Shown: in pieces, positions 32,715-41,615 of the stretch | Layout of the letters: the number at the start of each line of letters is the position of its first letter | Position numbering within the stretch: the first letter of the stretch is position 1 | From: JAAYYY01 sp964602995 | GTDB lineage: Bacteria; Chloroflexota; Anaerolineae; Promineifilales; Promineifilaceae | Length of the DNA: 52,456 nt | Direction: 5' to 3' | NCBI GenBank assembly: GCA_964602995.1 | Contig: CAZRTM010000014.1 | Coordinates: 1-52,456, forward strand | Notes under the pieces: model-generated | Seen by the model: only the letters and a program-made list of their open reading frames with translations | What the model was told of the DNA's origin: nothing | Databases searched by the model: none | Program-made: the position numbers and the translations under genes

Positions 32715-34793
32715 ATGAAGCTTCAACGCCACTTGGTACTATCCGCCTGCTTACTGTTGTTATTTTTGCTAGCCGCCTGTTCGCGAGACGAGGATCCTGG
32801 TTCTGGGGATATAGATCGCACGACGGAAAGCAGCGCCACAACAGAAGTGGCGGAAGAGCTGACCGGCGCTGCGCAGGGGGGCGTCGCGGAGGCTACGCCA
32901 ACCGCTGAAATCACCCCCACACCGTCAATTACACCAACGCCCACACGGGTCCCCACAGGCCCTGTTACCGTCTGTATGGCCGAGGAACCGCCGTCGCTAT
33001 ATCTATACGGTCCTGACAGTGCCGCGGCTCAGATTGTGCGTGAGGTCATTTACGATGGCCCTATCGATACGCGCGATTATGGATTCCAGCCGGTGCTGCT
33101 GGAGAAGATTCCTTCCCTGGCCGATGGAGATGCGCGGTTAGAGACCGTGACCGTTGGGGCGGGAGACGTGGTGGTGGACAGTTCAGGGAACGTCGTCACC
33201 CTGCGTGATGGCATTGTGGTGCAACCGGCCGGCTGTTTCCTTGACAACTGTGCTGTCACATTTTATGAGGATGAAGCAGCAGCGGCCGGGGTGGAGGCAG
33301 CTACGGCGATTGGTACGGTCGAGATGGACCAGCTCCAGGTTGACTTTACGCTCCTGCCTGACCTGATGTGGTCTGATGGAGAACCGCTAACCGCCGAGGA
33401 TTCGGTGTTTAGTTATGAGCTGGCGACCAAGGCTGTGGTGCCGCCACGGATGCGAACGGGTGGGCAAGGTGTTGTGCCTGCGCGGCGCGTCGATCCGGTG
33501 GAGCGTACCGCCAGTTACACAGCATTGGATGAACGGCAGGTGCGTTGGACCGGTCTGCCAGGCGTCCTGGATAGTTACTATCAGGGCAATTTCTTTAGCC
33601 CGCTGCCAGAGCACCAGCTTGGCGGAATGTCCATTGAGGAGTTGTTACAGGCAGAAGAGAGCGCGCGCCTGCCAATGGGTTGGGGCCCCTATGTAATATC
33701 TGAGTGGACTGCGGGGGAGCAGATTGTGGCTGAGCGCAACCCGAACTATTTCCGCGCCAGTGAAGATGTGCCTTATTTTGACCAGGTAATCTTCCGATTC
33801 CTGGGCGAGAATGTGGAGGGGGTGACCGACCTGGTTGCCAGCGGTGACTGTGACATTGTGACACAAGATGCCCTGACCAACGATTGGGCGTCCTATACAC
33901 AGCGTGAGGAAGCAGGCGACCTGGTTCTACACACAACGCCGAGTGCAGTGTGGGAACATTTAGACTTTGGCATCAACCCCGCGGCCAGTTGGCGCGGTGA
34001 TTTCTTTGAAGATGCCCGCGTGCGGCAAGCCATCGCCCATTGTGTCAATCGAGAAGCGATTATGAACGAGGTAGCCGATGGTCGCTCTGTCACCCTGGAT
34101 AGTTACCTGTCACCAGATCATCCGCTGCTGGAAAATGTTGAGCTGACCAATTACAACTATGATCCGCAGCGGGCAGTTGCTTTGATGCAAGAAGCAGGCT
34201 GGCGCGACACGAACGGGGACGGTGTTGCCGAATCATATGGCGTGCCGGGGATGGTGGACGGCACAACGCTTATCTTTAACTTTGTGACCACCAGCTCGGA
34301 TGTGCAGCAACGCATTGCCCAGATGGTCAGCGCCGACCTGGCGCAGTGTGGTTTCCGCGTCAACGTCAATCCGCAACCCGTCGCGCCGCAAACGTTCTTC
34401 AACGGTGGCATGAATAGCCCCATCTTCGGCCGCCTCTTTGATATGACGTCCTTTGCCTGGTTCTCCGACGCCATGCCGGCCTGCCACCTGTACACTTCTT
34501 CACAGATTCCGACCACGGGCAATGGCTGGATGGGCTTTAACGTGTCGGGGTATACCAATGAGGCGTATGATGCGGCCTGTGCAGCGGCTCAGGGAACGGT
34601 TCCGGGAATGGAGGCATTTGCGACCAACCATGTGGAAGCAGTTCGCATTTTTAACCAGGAACTGCCCGCAGTGCCGCTCTTTATGCACGTGCAGGCGGCG
34701 CTGGCGGGGCCTGATATCGAGGGGCTGGAGCTAGATGCCACAATGCCCATTGAGACCTGGAATGTGGAAGAGTTCAGGCGAGCCGGAGAATAA
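32715..34793 (+). CDS. ABC transporter substrate-binding lipoprotein, family 5 (SBP_bac_5)
   Basis: The protein has 692 residues. The signal ends in LLAAC, a good lipobox with Cys near residue 22. A Thr/Pro linker follows (ITPTPSITPTPTR). The solute-binding fold covers the rest, with DLMWSDGEPLTAEDSVFSYE, the typical entry motif of oligopeptide-binding proteins, then GWGPYVISEWTAGEQIVAERNP and ARVRQAIAHCVNREAI. The family carries peptides, nickel or other solutes to an ABC permease. No permease or ATPase genes are adjacent, so it is an orphan here. It has a good ribosome binding site (GAGGTAAAGG) before the ATG. Confidence 0.9.
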   Translation: MKLQRHLVLSACLLLLFLLAACSRDEDPGSGDIDRTTESSATTEVAEELTGAAQGGVAEATPTAEITPTPSITPTPTRVPTGPVTVCMAEEPPSLYLYGPDSAAAQIVREVIYDGPIDTRDYGFQPVLLEKIPSLADGDARLETVTVGAGDVVVDSSGNVVTLRDGIVVQPAGCFLDNCAVTFYEDEAAAAGVEAATAIGTVEMDQLQVDFTLLPDLMWSDGEPLTAEDSVFSYELATKAVVPPRMRTGGQGVVPARRVDPVERTASYTALDERQVRWTGLPGVLDSYYQGNFFSPLPEHQLGGMSIEELLQAEESARLPMGWGPYVISEWTAGEQIVAERNPNYFRASEDVPYFDQVIFRFLGENVEGVTDLVASGDCDIVTQDALTNDWASYTQREEAGDLVLHTTPSAVWEHLDFGINPAASWRGDFFEDARVRQAIAHCVNREAIMNEVADGRSVTLDSYLSPDHPLLENVELTNYNYDPQRAVALMQEAGWRDTNGDGVAESYGVPGMVDGTTLIFNFVTTSSDVQQRIAQMVSADLAQCGFRVNVNPQPVAPQTFFNGGMNSPIFGRLFDMTSFAWFSDAMPACHLYTSSQIPTTGNGWMGFNVSGYTNEAYDAACAAAQGTVPGMEAFATNHVEAVRIFNQELPAVPLFMHVQAALAGPDIEGLELDATMPIETWNVEEFRRAGE

Positions 34794-34833
34794 ACCGTAG
34801 TAAACAGTAAACCGTAGTCGCACAGGAAAATAA

Positions 34834-34868
34834 AAAGAGCCGCAGTGGAGTTGTCCCTGCGGCTCTTT
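34834..34868. terminator. Bidirectional hairpin terminator between convergent genes
   Basis: A 12-bp stem, AAAGAGCCGCAG (34834-34845) with CTGCGGCTCTTT (34857-34868), closes an 11-base loop and carries A-run and T-run flanks on both strands. It serves the solute-binding gene from the left and terC from the right. Just before it, from 34791, two copies of AAACCGTAG occur, a small local direct repeat. Confidence 0.85.
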
Positions 34869-34888
34869 CGATTTCACTTTGCTGGCTA

Positions 34889-35686
34889 TTAGCCGGTTTG
34901 CTGTTCGCTGCTGACCATTGTCGGCGGTGTTTCTTCCTGGCTGAGATGAGGCCGGTTGTGGAGCTGTACTGGCTGCGACGAGCGCCGCACTCGCAGGTTC
35001 AGAAACTCGATGCCAACTGAGAAGGCCATAGCAAAGTAAGCGTAGTTCTTGAGATGCAATTCGTGGGCGGCTTCGGGGTTCCACCCTTCGATAACCAGCA
35101 GGGAGCCAATCAGGATCAGGAATGCTAGCGCCAGAATCTTCATGGTGGGATGGCGCTCGACAAAGTCGCTGATACGCCCGGCGAAGAAGATCATAACCAG
35201 GGCGGCTAAGATAATGGCCACGATCATAACCGTAAGGCTGTTGGAGATACCAACGGCTGTAATCACTGAGTCCAGTGAAAAGACGACGTCGATCAACATG
35301 ACCTGGGCAACCACTGCTGTTAACGTCGTAGCAGCGCGTTGCACGTGGTGCGATGCATGATCTGGAGCTTCCAACTTGTCATGAATTTCGCGCGTACTCT
35401 TGCCTATCAGGAAAAGACCACCGACAAGGAGAATCAGGTCACGACCCGAAATAGGATTGCCAATTATATTGAAAAGCGGGTCGGTGAGTCCGATTACCCA
35501 GGAGATGCTGAGGAGCAAAAGGATGCGCGTGACGACTGCCAGGCCAATACCAAGCTGGCGGGCGCGGGCCTGTTGTTCCTTAGGCAGTTTGGCTGCCAGG
35601 ATGGCGATGAAGATGACATTGTCAATGCCCAGTACAATCTCCAGAGCTGCCAGGGTGATCAGCGCAACGACATTTTCCATAACCAT
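34889..35686 (-). CDS. TerC-family integral membrane protein
   Basis: The protein has 265 residues and about seven transmembrane helices. The hallmark acidic helices are LEIVLGIDNVIFIAIL near the N-terminus and VMLIDVVFSLDSVITAVG in the middle, each with Asp-Asn or Asp-Ser in the membrane. GRISDFVERHPTMKILALAFL and GIEFLNL follow. TerC members are linked to metal (manganese, calcium) handling and to tellurite resistance gene sets; here no ter genes are near. GGAGG precedes the ATG. No yybP-ykoY-like leader was found. The C-terminal 35 residues are polar and variable. Confidence 0.93.
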   Translation of the reverse strand: MVMENVVALITLAALEIVLGIDNVIFIAILAAKLPKEQQARARQLGIGLAVVTRILLLLSISWVIGLTDPLFNIIGNPISGRDLILLVGGLFLIGKSTREIHDKLEAPDHASHHVQRAATTLTAVVAQVMLIDVVFSLDSVITAVGISNSLTVMIVAIILAALVMIFFAGRISDFVERHPTMKILALAFLILIGSLLVIEGWNPEAAHELHLKNYAYFAMAFSVGIEFLNLRVRRSSQPVQLHNRPHLSQEETPPTMVSSEQQTG

Positions 35687-35787
35687 AAGGTTGAAGCCTC
35701 CAGATAGGATTCCTAAAAGATATTCCGTCCGCTATACGTAGATAATGAGAAGATCGTTTCAGCGAACAGTGCCTGCAGCGCCGGATG

Positions 35788-35815
35788 ATTTTATTGAATT
35801 TGGATCAGATTACAA
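35788..35815 (-). promoter_or_regulatory. Candidate promoter for terC
   Basis: On the minus strand TTGTAA (35815-35810) and TAAAAT (35793-35788) are 16 bp apart, giving a leader of about 95 bases before the terC ATG at 35686. It starts right after the GH4 stop at 35826, so terC can be read on its own. Confidence 0.45.
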
Positions 35816-35825
35816 TAGCAAAATA

Positions 35826-37271
35826 TTAGGAAAATAGTTTGCCGCTGGCGTCGCTGTCGTCACGGAATTGGGGGAGGTAATCGGCAAATTCCTCGAGATA
35901 GTCATTCAGAATTAACTGCGCGCGCTGAATGTCATTGACCGTGGGGTCGAGGAGCAGCGCCTGCAGGGCCAGAGTACGGTCACCGCTTACTGCGGCATCG
36001 ACCACCAGCTCAACCAGATCTGCTTCGCGGCGGCACAGTTCAGCAATGGGACGCGGCAATGGATCGAGCGGCAGCGCACTGATGCCTGCAGCGCTGACGC
36101 GGCCAGGGAGTTCGACAATGGTCTCGTCTGGGAGGTTGGGAATGGCTCCCCGATTAGGCACATTGACGGCTTCTTCAAAGCGGTCCAGGCCAGTGCTAAT
36201 GGCCTCGATAATTTCGGCTGCTCCTTCGCTGACCACGTCGCGCATACCATCCACGGCAAGCGAGCCGCTGGCCATCTGGCTCATGCGGTGATGCTCAAAC
36301 TCGCGCAGGATCTCATTCCCTTCCCAGTTATACAGCTCGAGGTTGTACCGTTCCCAGGGTCTGGTCAGGGGATCATGTGTCCAGGGTAGATATTCTGCGA
36401 GATGGGTGTCTCCTGGCACCGGACAATAGCCGAACAGCTCGAACAATTCCATGCTCAAAGGCTCAAAGGCCTCAGGGGCAGAGGCTCGTGCTTCACGCAG
36501 CAGCGGATAGAGGTCTTCGCCGCTCTCCCGGTCGCGCACTTCCAGCATCCACGTGAAGTGGTTCAGGCCGGCCGCGGTTATTTTCAGCCGTTCTCTGGCC
36601 TTCGTGGCAATCTGGTGCTTGAAGGCCACATTAACCGGGTCCGATTTCATGCTGAGGCCGGCGGGCACATCCAGCTCCAACCAATCGCGGAGGAGGACAC
36701 CGACGATGGCGTAGCCGACTTCGATCTGGTGGCACTTGCCAACAGTTTTGATCTGGCTGTATTTGGTTACAGCACGCGTGAGGCGGGGCAGGGGGTTGCT
36801 GAAGTTGATTAGCCACGCGTCGGGGCACAGCTCTTCCATGTCGCGCACAATGGCCATCAGAGGCGGTACCTGGCGGAATGTGTGCATCAGGCCACCGGGA
36901 CCGCCGTTTTCGCCGTAAGGTTGGTGCAGGCCGCGTCGCGTGGGAATTTCCCAGTCCAGACGCCACAGCTTCTCTCGGGGCGGTACCTCGATGGAGACGA
37001 CGACGAAATCAGCGTTCTGCAGAACCTGGCGACGATCTGTGCTGGCGTAGAGGGTCATTTCGGCGCCCCAGGCTTCATTCATACGCTGGGCAACGCAATG
37101 GGCGCGGTCAAGGGCGGCTGGGTCCAGGTCAACCAGGGCCAGGGTGCTACCCGTCAGGTGTGAGCTGCGGAGGAGCGAGGCCAGCGTGTTGGGACCGAAG
37201 CTGGCGCTGCCGGCGCCGATGATGACGATTTTCGGTGGAGTAGGACTAGGACTAGGACTGGGACCACTCAT
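35826..37271 (-). CDS. Glycoside hydrolase family 4 (NAD- and metal-dependent)
   Basis: The protein has 481 residues. After a short Ser-Pro repeat (residues 2-13), the Rossmann NAD site reads PKIVIIGAGSASFGPNTLA, followed by the acidic ALVDLDPAALDRA. GH4 motifs are ENGGPGGLMHTFRQVP, NFSNPLPRLTRAVTKY and TVGKCHQIEVGY, where Cys and His hold the Mn2+. AAGLNHFTWML and VPNRGAIPNLPDETIVELP are also typical. GH4 enzymes cleave alpha- or beta-glycosides by an oxidation-elimination route; the substrate may be a galactoside or similar but is not readable. The ATG overlaps the xdhC stop (ATGA), which is surprising for a sugar enzyme in a molybdenum hydroxylase cluster. The downstream gene is terC. Confidence 0.9.
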   Translation of the reverse strand: MSGPSPSPSPTPPKIVIIGAGSASFGPNTLASLLRSSHLTGSTLALVDLDPAALDRAHCVAQRMNEAWGAEMTLYASTDRRQVLQNADFVVVSIEVPPREKLWRLDWEIPTRRGLHQPYGENGGPGGLMHTFRQVPPLMAIVRDMEELCPDAWLINFSNPLPRLTRAVTKYSQIKTVGKCHQIEVGYAIVGVLLRDWLELDVPAGLSMKSDPVNVAFKHQIATKARERLKITAAGLNHFTWMLEVRDRESGEDLYPLLREARASAPEAFEPLSMELFELFGYCPVPGDTHLAEYLPWTHDPLTRPWERYNLELYNWEGNEILREFEHHRMSQMASGSLAVDGMRDVVSEGAAEIIEAISTGLDRFEEAVNVPNRGAIPNLPDETIVELPGRVSAAGISALPLDPLPRPIAELCRREADLVELVVDAAVSGDRTLALQALLLDPTVNDIQRAQLILNDYLEEFADYLPQFRDDSDASGKLFS

Positions 37272-38323
37272 GCCGCTTGCAACTCTTTTGCAGCCGGCTT
37301 GCGACGGGCGGCAATCACCTCGGCCATTACAGCGACGGCGATTTCTTCTGGCGTTCTCGCTTCAATATCAAGGCCGATAGGGCTGTGAATGCGGTTTACC
37401 ATCGCTTCCGGCACCCCGGCTTCGAGCAGGCGCTTGCGACGCTTGGCGTGGGTGCGGCTACTGCCCAGCGCGCCTATGTAGAAGACTGGTTGGGGAAGCA
37501 CCCTCTTCAAGGCCGGATCATCGATTTTGGGGTCGTGGGTTAACATGGCCACCGCTGTGGCATCATTGAGGTGGATGTCCTGGAATGCTTCGTCGGGCCA
37601 GGCCTGAATCAGGCGGTCGGCGTGGGAGAATCGCTCATCACTGCCAAAGGCGCGCCGGGGATCGACGACGATGGTGCGGTAGCCGACCGCTTTGGCGATG
37701 GCGGTCAGGGCGATGGCAATGTGCACGCCGCCGACCATCACCAGGGTGGGGGCCGGCAGAATCACGTCGAGGAAAATCTCAACTTCGGGCTGGTCGACAG
37801 GCGTGTAACGAGTGGAAGCGCCGTTATCTAACGCCTGGCGGGCGGCAGCGACCACCTCATTCTCAAGCGCCTGCGGCAGCGTGCTGGCGGCAGTGCCATC
37901 CCGGTTCCAGAGCAGCTTACACCCAAGAAGCTCGTCGGGGCCGGCAATGACAGTGGCCACCACGCCCCCATCTTCTTCGTATAGCCATTCGCGGATGATG
38001 TCGTAGCTAGCTGAGGCAAGAGGTTCGACAAAGACGCGTATCTGCCCGCCACAGGCCAGGCCAACTTCCCAGGCTGTTTCGTCGGCCACGCCAAAGCTCA
38101 GCATTTGCGAACGGCCGCTTTCCAGGGTTTCGCTGCCGGCTTCGAAGACGGCCCCTTCCACACAGCCGCCGCTGACGGAACCGGCAATCTGTCCGGCGGG
38201 CGTCATCACCATCTTGGCCCCAACGCCACGCGGGGCAGAGCCCCAGGTGTCGATTACGGTTGCAATAGCAACATTTTGCTCATCCTTGAGCCAACGGTCT
38301 ATGTCCGAAATTAACTCACGCAT
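37268..38323 (-). CDS. xdhC: XdhC/CoxI family protein, molybdenum cofactor maturation
   Basis: The protein has 351 residues. The N-terminal XdhC domain has VAIATVIDTWGSAPRGVGAK and GSVSGGCVEGAVF, then GLACGGQIRVFVEPL with the conserved Cys. The C-terminal Rossmann part has GYRTIVVDPRRAFGSDERF, AVAMLTHDPKIDDPAL, and IGALGSSRTHAKRRKRL. XdhC binds the molybdenum cofactor and helps with its sulfuration and insertion into hydroxylases such as the cox enzyme upstream. AAGGACA lies about 12 bases before the ATG. An AT-rich TATTATAAT stretch at 38360-38370 might be an extra promoter. It overlaps the GH4 gene by 4 bp. Confidence 0.93.
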   Translation of the reverse strand: MRELISDIDRWLKDEQNVAIATVIDTWGSAPRGVGAKMVMTPAGQIAGSVSGGCVEGAVFEAGSETLESGRSQMLSFGVADETAWEVGLACGGQIRVFVEPLASASYDIIREWLYEEDGGVVATVIAGPDELLGCKLLWNRDGTAASTLPQALENEVVAAARQALDNGASTRYTPVDQPEVEIFLDVILPAPTLVMVGGVHIAIALTAIAKAVGYRTIVVDPRRAFGSDERFSHADRLIQAWPDEAFQDIHLNDATAVAMLTHDPKIDDPALKRVLPQPVFYIGALGSSRTHAKRRKRLLEAGVPEAMVNRIHSPIGLDIEARTPEEIAVAVMAEVIAARRKPAAKELQAA

Positions 38324-38382
38324 TGGGCTTTGTCCTTTTTAGAGGAAATCTATCCCCACTATTATAATATAAATAACAAGAG

Positions 38383-39642
38383 CTAAGGTTTTCCCACGAA
38401 TGCGGCTCCCCTTGTGATTATCTGCTGCCGGGAAGAGGAACGCCGGTCGCCAAGCCCGGCCAGATGCTGCGCCAGATCTTCCAGGCTGGCCAGGTTGTGG
38501 ACAGGCAGGAAGTCATCGATGTGGGGCAGAGCTGCCTGGATGCCCCGGGTCAGAGGCTCGTAGTTGTTGGAACCGAGCAGAGGGTTGAGCCAGATGAGGC
38601 GGTGACAATGGCGTTGCAGGCGGGCTATTTCCTGGCCCAACAGCTCGGGGTCACCGCGATCCCAGCCGTCGCTGATGAGTATGACCACAGCGCCCTGGCC
38701 CAACACGCGCCGCGCCCACTGGAAATTAAATGTGCGAATCGCCTCCCCAATTCGGGTGCCGCCTGACCAATCCTCGACGCGTCTTGAGACCTGAGTCAAC
38801 GCGCGCTCCAATTCGCGGTCGTGCAACTCTTTCGTGATGCGCGTCAGGCGTGTGCTGAAGACGAATGCTTCCACCTGCTGGGTTAGCCCCGTGCTGAGGC
38901 TATAGACGAACTGTAGCAGGAGCCGGGTGTAGCGCTCCATGGAACCACTGACGTCGGCGATGACGACGAGCGGGCGCGGTTTTATCTTGCGCTGCCGCCG
39001 CGGAATGTGCAAGACTTCCCCGCCGTAGCGCAAGCTGTGGCGAAAACTGCGGCGCATGTCTAGCCGCGCGCCCCGGCCGGGGCGGAAGCGGCGGGTCTGG
39101 CGTTGGCCCAGCCGCCATACCAGTTCGGCCATGAACCGTTTGACCAGCTCTACCTCATCGGTTGTGAGGTCGGTGAAATCTTTCTGCCGCAACCGCTCCT
39201 CGTCGCTGTAGGTCTGGGTCATGTCCAGCCGCACGTCATCGTCGTCGCCGTCGTCTTGCTCACCGGTGTCCGTGTTGCCGCTTCTTTCCTGCAGGCCGGC
39301 GGTGACCGTGATTACCTGGCGCTCTTTTGGCTGAGCGGCAAGCAGATCGGAGAGGTCCAGGTCCAGGGCAATCTCTTCATGAGGGCGCCAGAAGAGGTCG
39401 AAAGCGCGGTCGAAGAGGGCCAGCTCGTGTTGTTCGTGAACCAGGAGGCTGCGCAGCGTGTGGTAAAAGTCCTGCCGGTTGCCGATTTCAACATAATCCA
39501 GGGCATTGACCAGATCGATGATGCGCCCCGGATTGATGTCCATGCCCAGAGAGCGCAGTAGGCGGCCGAAGAGCAGCAAATTGTGGAGGAGGTTGTTTTC
39601 CCCTTGCTCAGGCCTGATGGTGTGATTGTTGGAAGCAGACAT
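38383..39642 (-). CDS. coxE: VWA-domain protein, CoxE-like
   Basis: The protein has 419 residues. The N-terminal half is helical and acidic. The VWA domain lies in the second half with a MIDAS site IADVSGSMERYTRLLLQF (DxSxS) and ILISDGWDRGD. The RRQRKIKPRPLVV segment before it is typical for CoxE. It works with the MoxR ATPase next to it, as CoxD/CoxE do in making the mature Mo-Cu site of CO dehydrogenase. Here the hydroxylase is form II, so the exact maturation step is uncertain. It begins 6 bp after the moxR stop, and a small palindrome (ACTGTC-A-GACAGT, 39645-39657) covers that stop. Confidence 0.9.
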   Translation of the reverse strand: MSASNNHTIRPEQGENNLLHNLLLFGRLLRSLGMDINPGRIIDLVNALDYVEIGNRQDFYHTLRSLLVHEQHELALFDRAFDLFWRPHEEIALDLDLSDLLAAQPKERQVITVTAGLQERSGNTDTGEQDDGDDDDVRLDMTQTYSDEERLRQKDFTDLTTDEVELVKRFMAELVWRLGQRQTRRFRPGRGARLDMRRSFRHSLRYGGEVLHIPRRQRKIKPRPLVVIADVSGSMERYTRLLLQFVYSLSTGLTQQVEAFVFSTRLTRITKELHDRELERALTQVSRRVEDWSGGTRIGEAIRTFNFQWARRVLGQGAVVILISDGWDRGDPELLGQEIARLQRHCHRLIWLNPLLGSNNYEPLTRGIQAALPHIDDFLPVHNLASLEDLAQHLAGLGDRRSSSRQQIITRGAAFVGKP

Positions 39643-39648
39643 CTACTG

Positions 39649-40536
39649 TCAGACAGTGTAGCGCGAATGCTCCAGAATGCGCCTCGCCGTCTCTCCCTTG
39701 ACGCGGGAAACGTCGTCTTGATATTTCAGAATCGCTCCCAGCGTATCGTCTACTATTTCAGGGTCCAGCGCTTTGCGGTCAAGCGCTACCAACGCCGTCA
39801 GCCAGTCCAACGTTTCGGCAACGCCGGGCACTTTATACAGATCCTCCTGGCGTAGCTCCTGGATGAAGGCGGTCACCTGCCGTGCCAGCTCCTCCGACGC
39901 TTCTGGAACTTTAGCGGTCACGATTTCCATCTCTTTTTCAAAGGAAGGGTAGTCAATCCAGTAGTAGAGACAGCGCCGCTTGAGGGCGTCGTGCACTTCG
40001 CGGGTCCGGTTGGAAGTGAGTATAACGTAGGGGCGTTGCGCAGCGCGCACGGTACCAATTTCGGGAATGGTTATCTGGAAGTCGGAGAGGACTTCGAGCA
40101 AGAAAGCCTCGAACTCTTCATCGCTACGGTCCACTTCATCAATGAGCAGGACTGGTGGCTTGTCTCGGCTATCTTCCAGGGCCTGTAACAGCGGGCGCTT
40201 CAGCAGGAACTCTTCGCCAAATAGCTCGTCTTCCTGAGGACGCTCACCACGCGCCTCTACCAGGCGCAGGTGCAAGATCTGCCGCGTGTAATTCCACTCA
40301 TAGACGGCGTGGTTGACATCAAGGCCCTCATAACATTGCAGGCGGATGAGGTTGGTGTCAAAGAGGCTGGCCATGACCTTGGCCACTTCCGTTTTGCCGA
40401 CGCCCGCTTCCCCTTCCAGGAAGAGCGGGCGTTGCAGCTTTATGGCCAGGAAAATCGACGTTGCCAGCCCGCGTTCAGCCACGTAATTGTGTTGGGCCAG
40501 GGCATCTTGAAGCTCGTCAATGGAATTGAAGGTCAA
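39649..40536 (-). CDS. coxD: MoxR-family AAA+ ATPase, CoxD-like
   Basis: The protein has 295 residues. The start is TTG at 40536, set by GGAGG 7 bases upstream. Walker A is EGEAGVGKTEVAK (about 40-52), Walker B is PVLLIDEVDRSDEEFE, and sensor 1 is PYVILTSNRTREVHDALKRR. These are clear MoxR features. MoxR ATPases remodel proteins with VWA partners; CoxD has been tied to metal-sulfur site assembly in CO dehydrogenase. It sits 14 bp after the molybdopterin-binding gene and 6 bp before the VWA gene. Confidence 0.92.
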   Translation of the reverse strand: MTFNSIDELQDALAQHNYVAERGLATSIFLAIKLQRPLFLEGEAGVGKTEVAKVMASLFDTNLIRLQCYEGLDVNHAVYEWNYTRQILHLRLVEARGERPQEDELFGEEFLLKRPLLQALEDSRDKPPVLLIDEVDRSDEEFEAFLLEVLSDFQITIPEIGTVRAAQRPYVILTSNRTREVHDALKRRCLYYWIDYPSFEKEMEIVTAKVPEASEELARQVTAFIQELRQEDLYKVPGVAETLDWLTALVALDRKALDPEIVDDTLGAILKYQDDVSRVKGETARRILEHSRYTV

Positions 40537-40550
40537 AGAAATCCTCCGTC

Positions 40551-41576
40551 TCAGGCGAGCCGGCTTCTTGGCGCCGGCCGTTCAGGAACATCTTCAAGCA
40601 GGCCGCCATGGGCGAAGCTGACAATATCATGGTGTTGCAGGTGGTCGCCTGCCAGAAGCCGCGGCAAGACCAGATCAACAATGTTGTCTTTCGGGCTGCG
40701 TGCACAACCGGGAGCGCCGAGAACGGGAACGCTATCGACGTAGGCCAGCATGAGCAAATTACCTGGATCGACTGGTGCGCCGAAGATGGTCACTTCACCA
40801 CCGGCGCGCTCCACGGCGCGGGGAGCAATGTCGTAACGGTCCATGATGGCCGTCTCGCCGGCCAGAATGATCAGCTCGGCGCCTTGCGCCACTTCCCCGC
40901 GAATACAGTCTGAAAGGGTTCTTTCGTCCTCCTCCTCATCAAGCGGCACGAAATCGACGGCGGCCAGTTCGGAGCCGAGGGCAGAGAGCCGTTGCCCCAG
41001 TGCGCTTTCGAAGCTGCGCACCACCCGTTCTCTGGAAGAAGGGGAGCCAGAAAGGATCAGGGCCACTTTGCGTTTTGGAAGCGGGTCAATGTGGAGGAGT
41101 TGCTCTGGCTCGCAGCTGATCCGGACCGCTTCGGCCACCGTTGCTTCGGGAATGGCATAAGGTAAGACTTTGAGTGTGCCCACCATTTTACCCTCGACGA
41201 CCACCGTGTTGTTGCGTAAGGTGGCGAATGTGAGGCCCGGGCAGCGATTCAGTTCCAGGAGCCTGTCGACGTCAACGCGTACGATGCCTAACGCGGTGGC
41301 GTAGAGGTTGGTGCGGCCGGTAGATGGACCGGAGAGGCGCAGCTCCCGCCCTTGCAGGGCACGTCCAATGCGTTCGGCGGCCTCATTTTCGTCTACGTCG
41401 TCTGCTTCAAGCTCGGCCACGTACACTGTGCGCCGGCCCAGTTGTTTCAGTTGTTCCACATCTTCGGCGGTCAGCGACTTGCCTTTGCGGAAGAGCCGCC
41501 GGCCGTCTGGTCCGGTCACATTGTGACCGAGAATCTTGCCTTCTGCCTGATTCAGGGCTACAGGTCCGAATTTCAT
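40551..41576 (-). CDS. Molybdopterin-binding (MoeA/MoaB-like) protein
   Basis: The protein has 341 residues. The N-terminal part (LNQAEGKILGHNVTGPDGRR, KGKSLTAEDVEQLKQLGRRT) resembles the opening of MoeA-like proteins. The second half has a MoaB-like molybdopterin fold with ALILSGSPSSRERVVRSFE, AELIILAGETAIMDRYDIAP and VPVLGAPGCARSPKDNIVDL. It lacks the full GGTG loop of MogA, so it may bind the cofactor without adenylylating it. In cox-type clusters such a protein is often present and may shuttle or modify the cofactor. It lies 39 bp after the M42 peptidase and 14 bp before moxR. Confidence 0.75.
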   Translation of the reverse strand: MKFGPVALNQAEGKILGHNVTGPDGRRLFRKGKSLTAEDVEQLKQLGRRTVYVAELEADDVDENEAAERIGRALQGRELRLSGPSTGRTNLYATALGIVRVDVDRLLELNRCPGLTFATLRNNTVVVEGKMVGTLKVLPYAIPEATVAEAVRISCEPEQLLHIDPLPKRKVALILSGSPSSRERVVRSFESALGQRLSALGSELAAVDFVPLDEEEDERTLSDCIRGEVAQGAELIILAGETAIMDRYDIAPRAVERAGGEVTIFGAPVDPGNLLMLAYVDSVPVLGAPGCARSPKDNIVDLVLPRLLAGDHLQHHDIVSFAHGGLLEDVPERPAPRSRLA

Positions 41577-41615
41577 CTCGTTTTGTCTTCTCGCCTTCTG
41601 CTGGCTGCTTCAGGA

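Noticed and set aside
35687..35825. yybP-ykoY manganese riboswitch before terC
   Set aside because: I looked for the conserved loops of that RNA and did not find them; only promoter-like boxes are seen.
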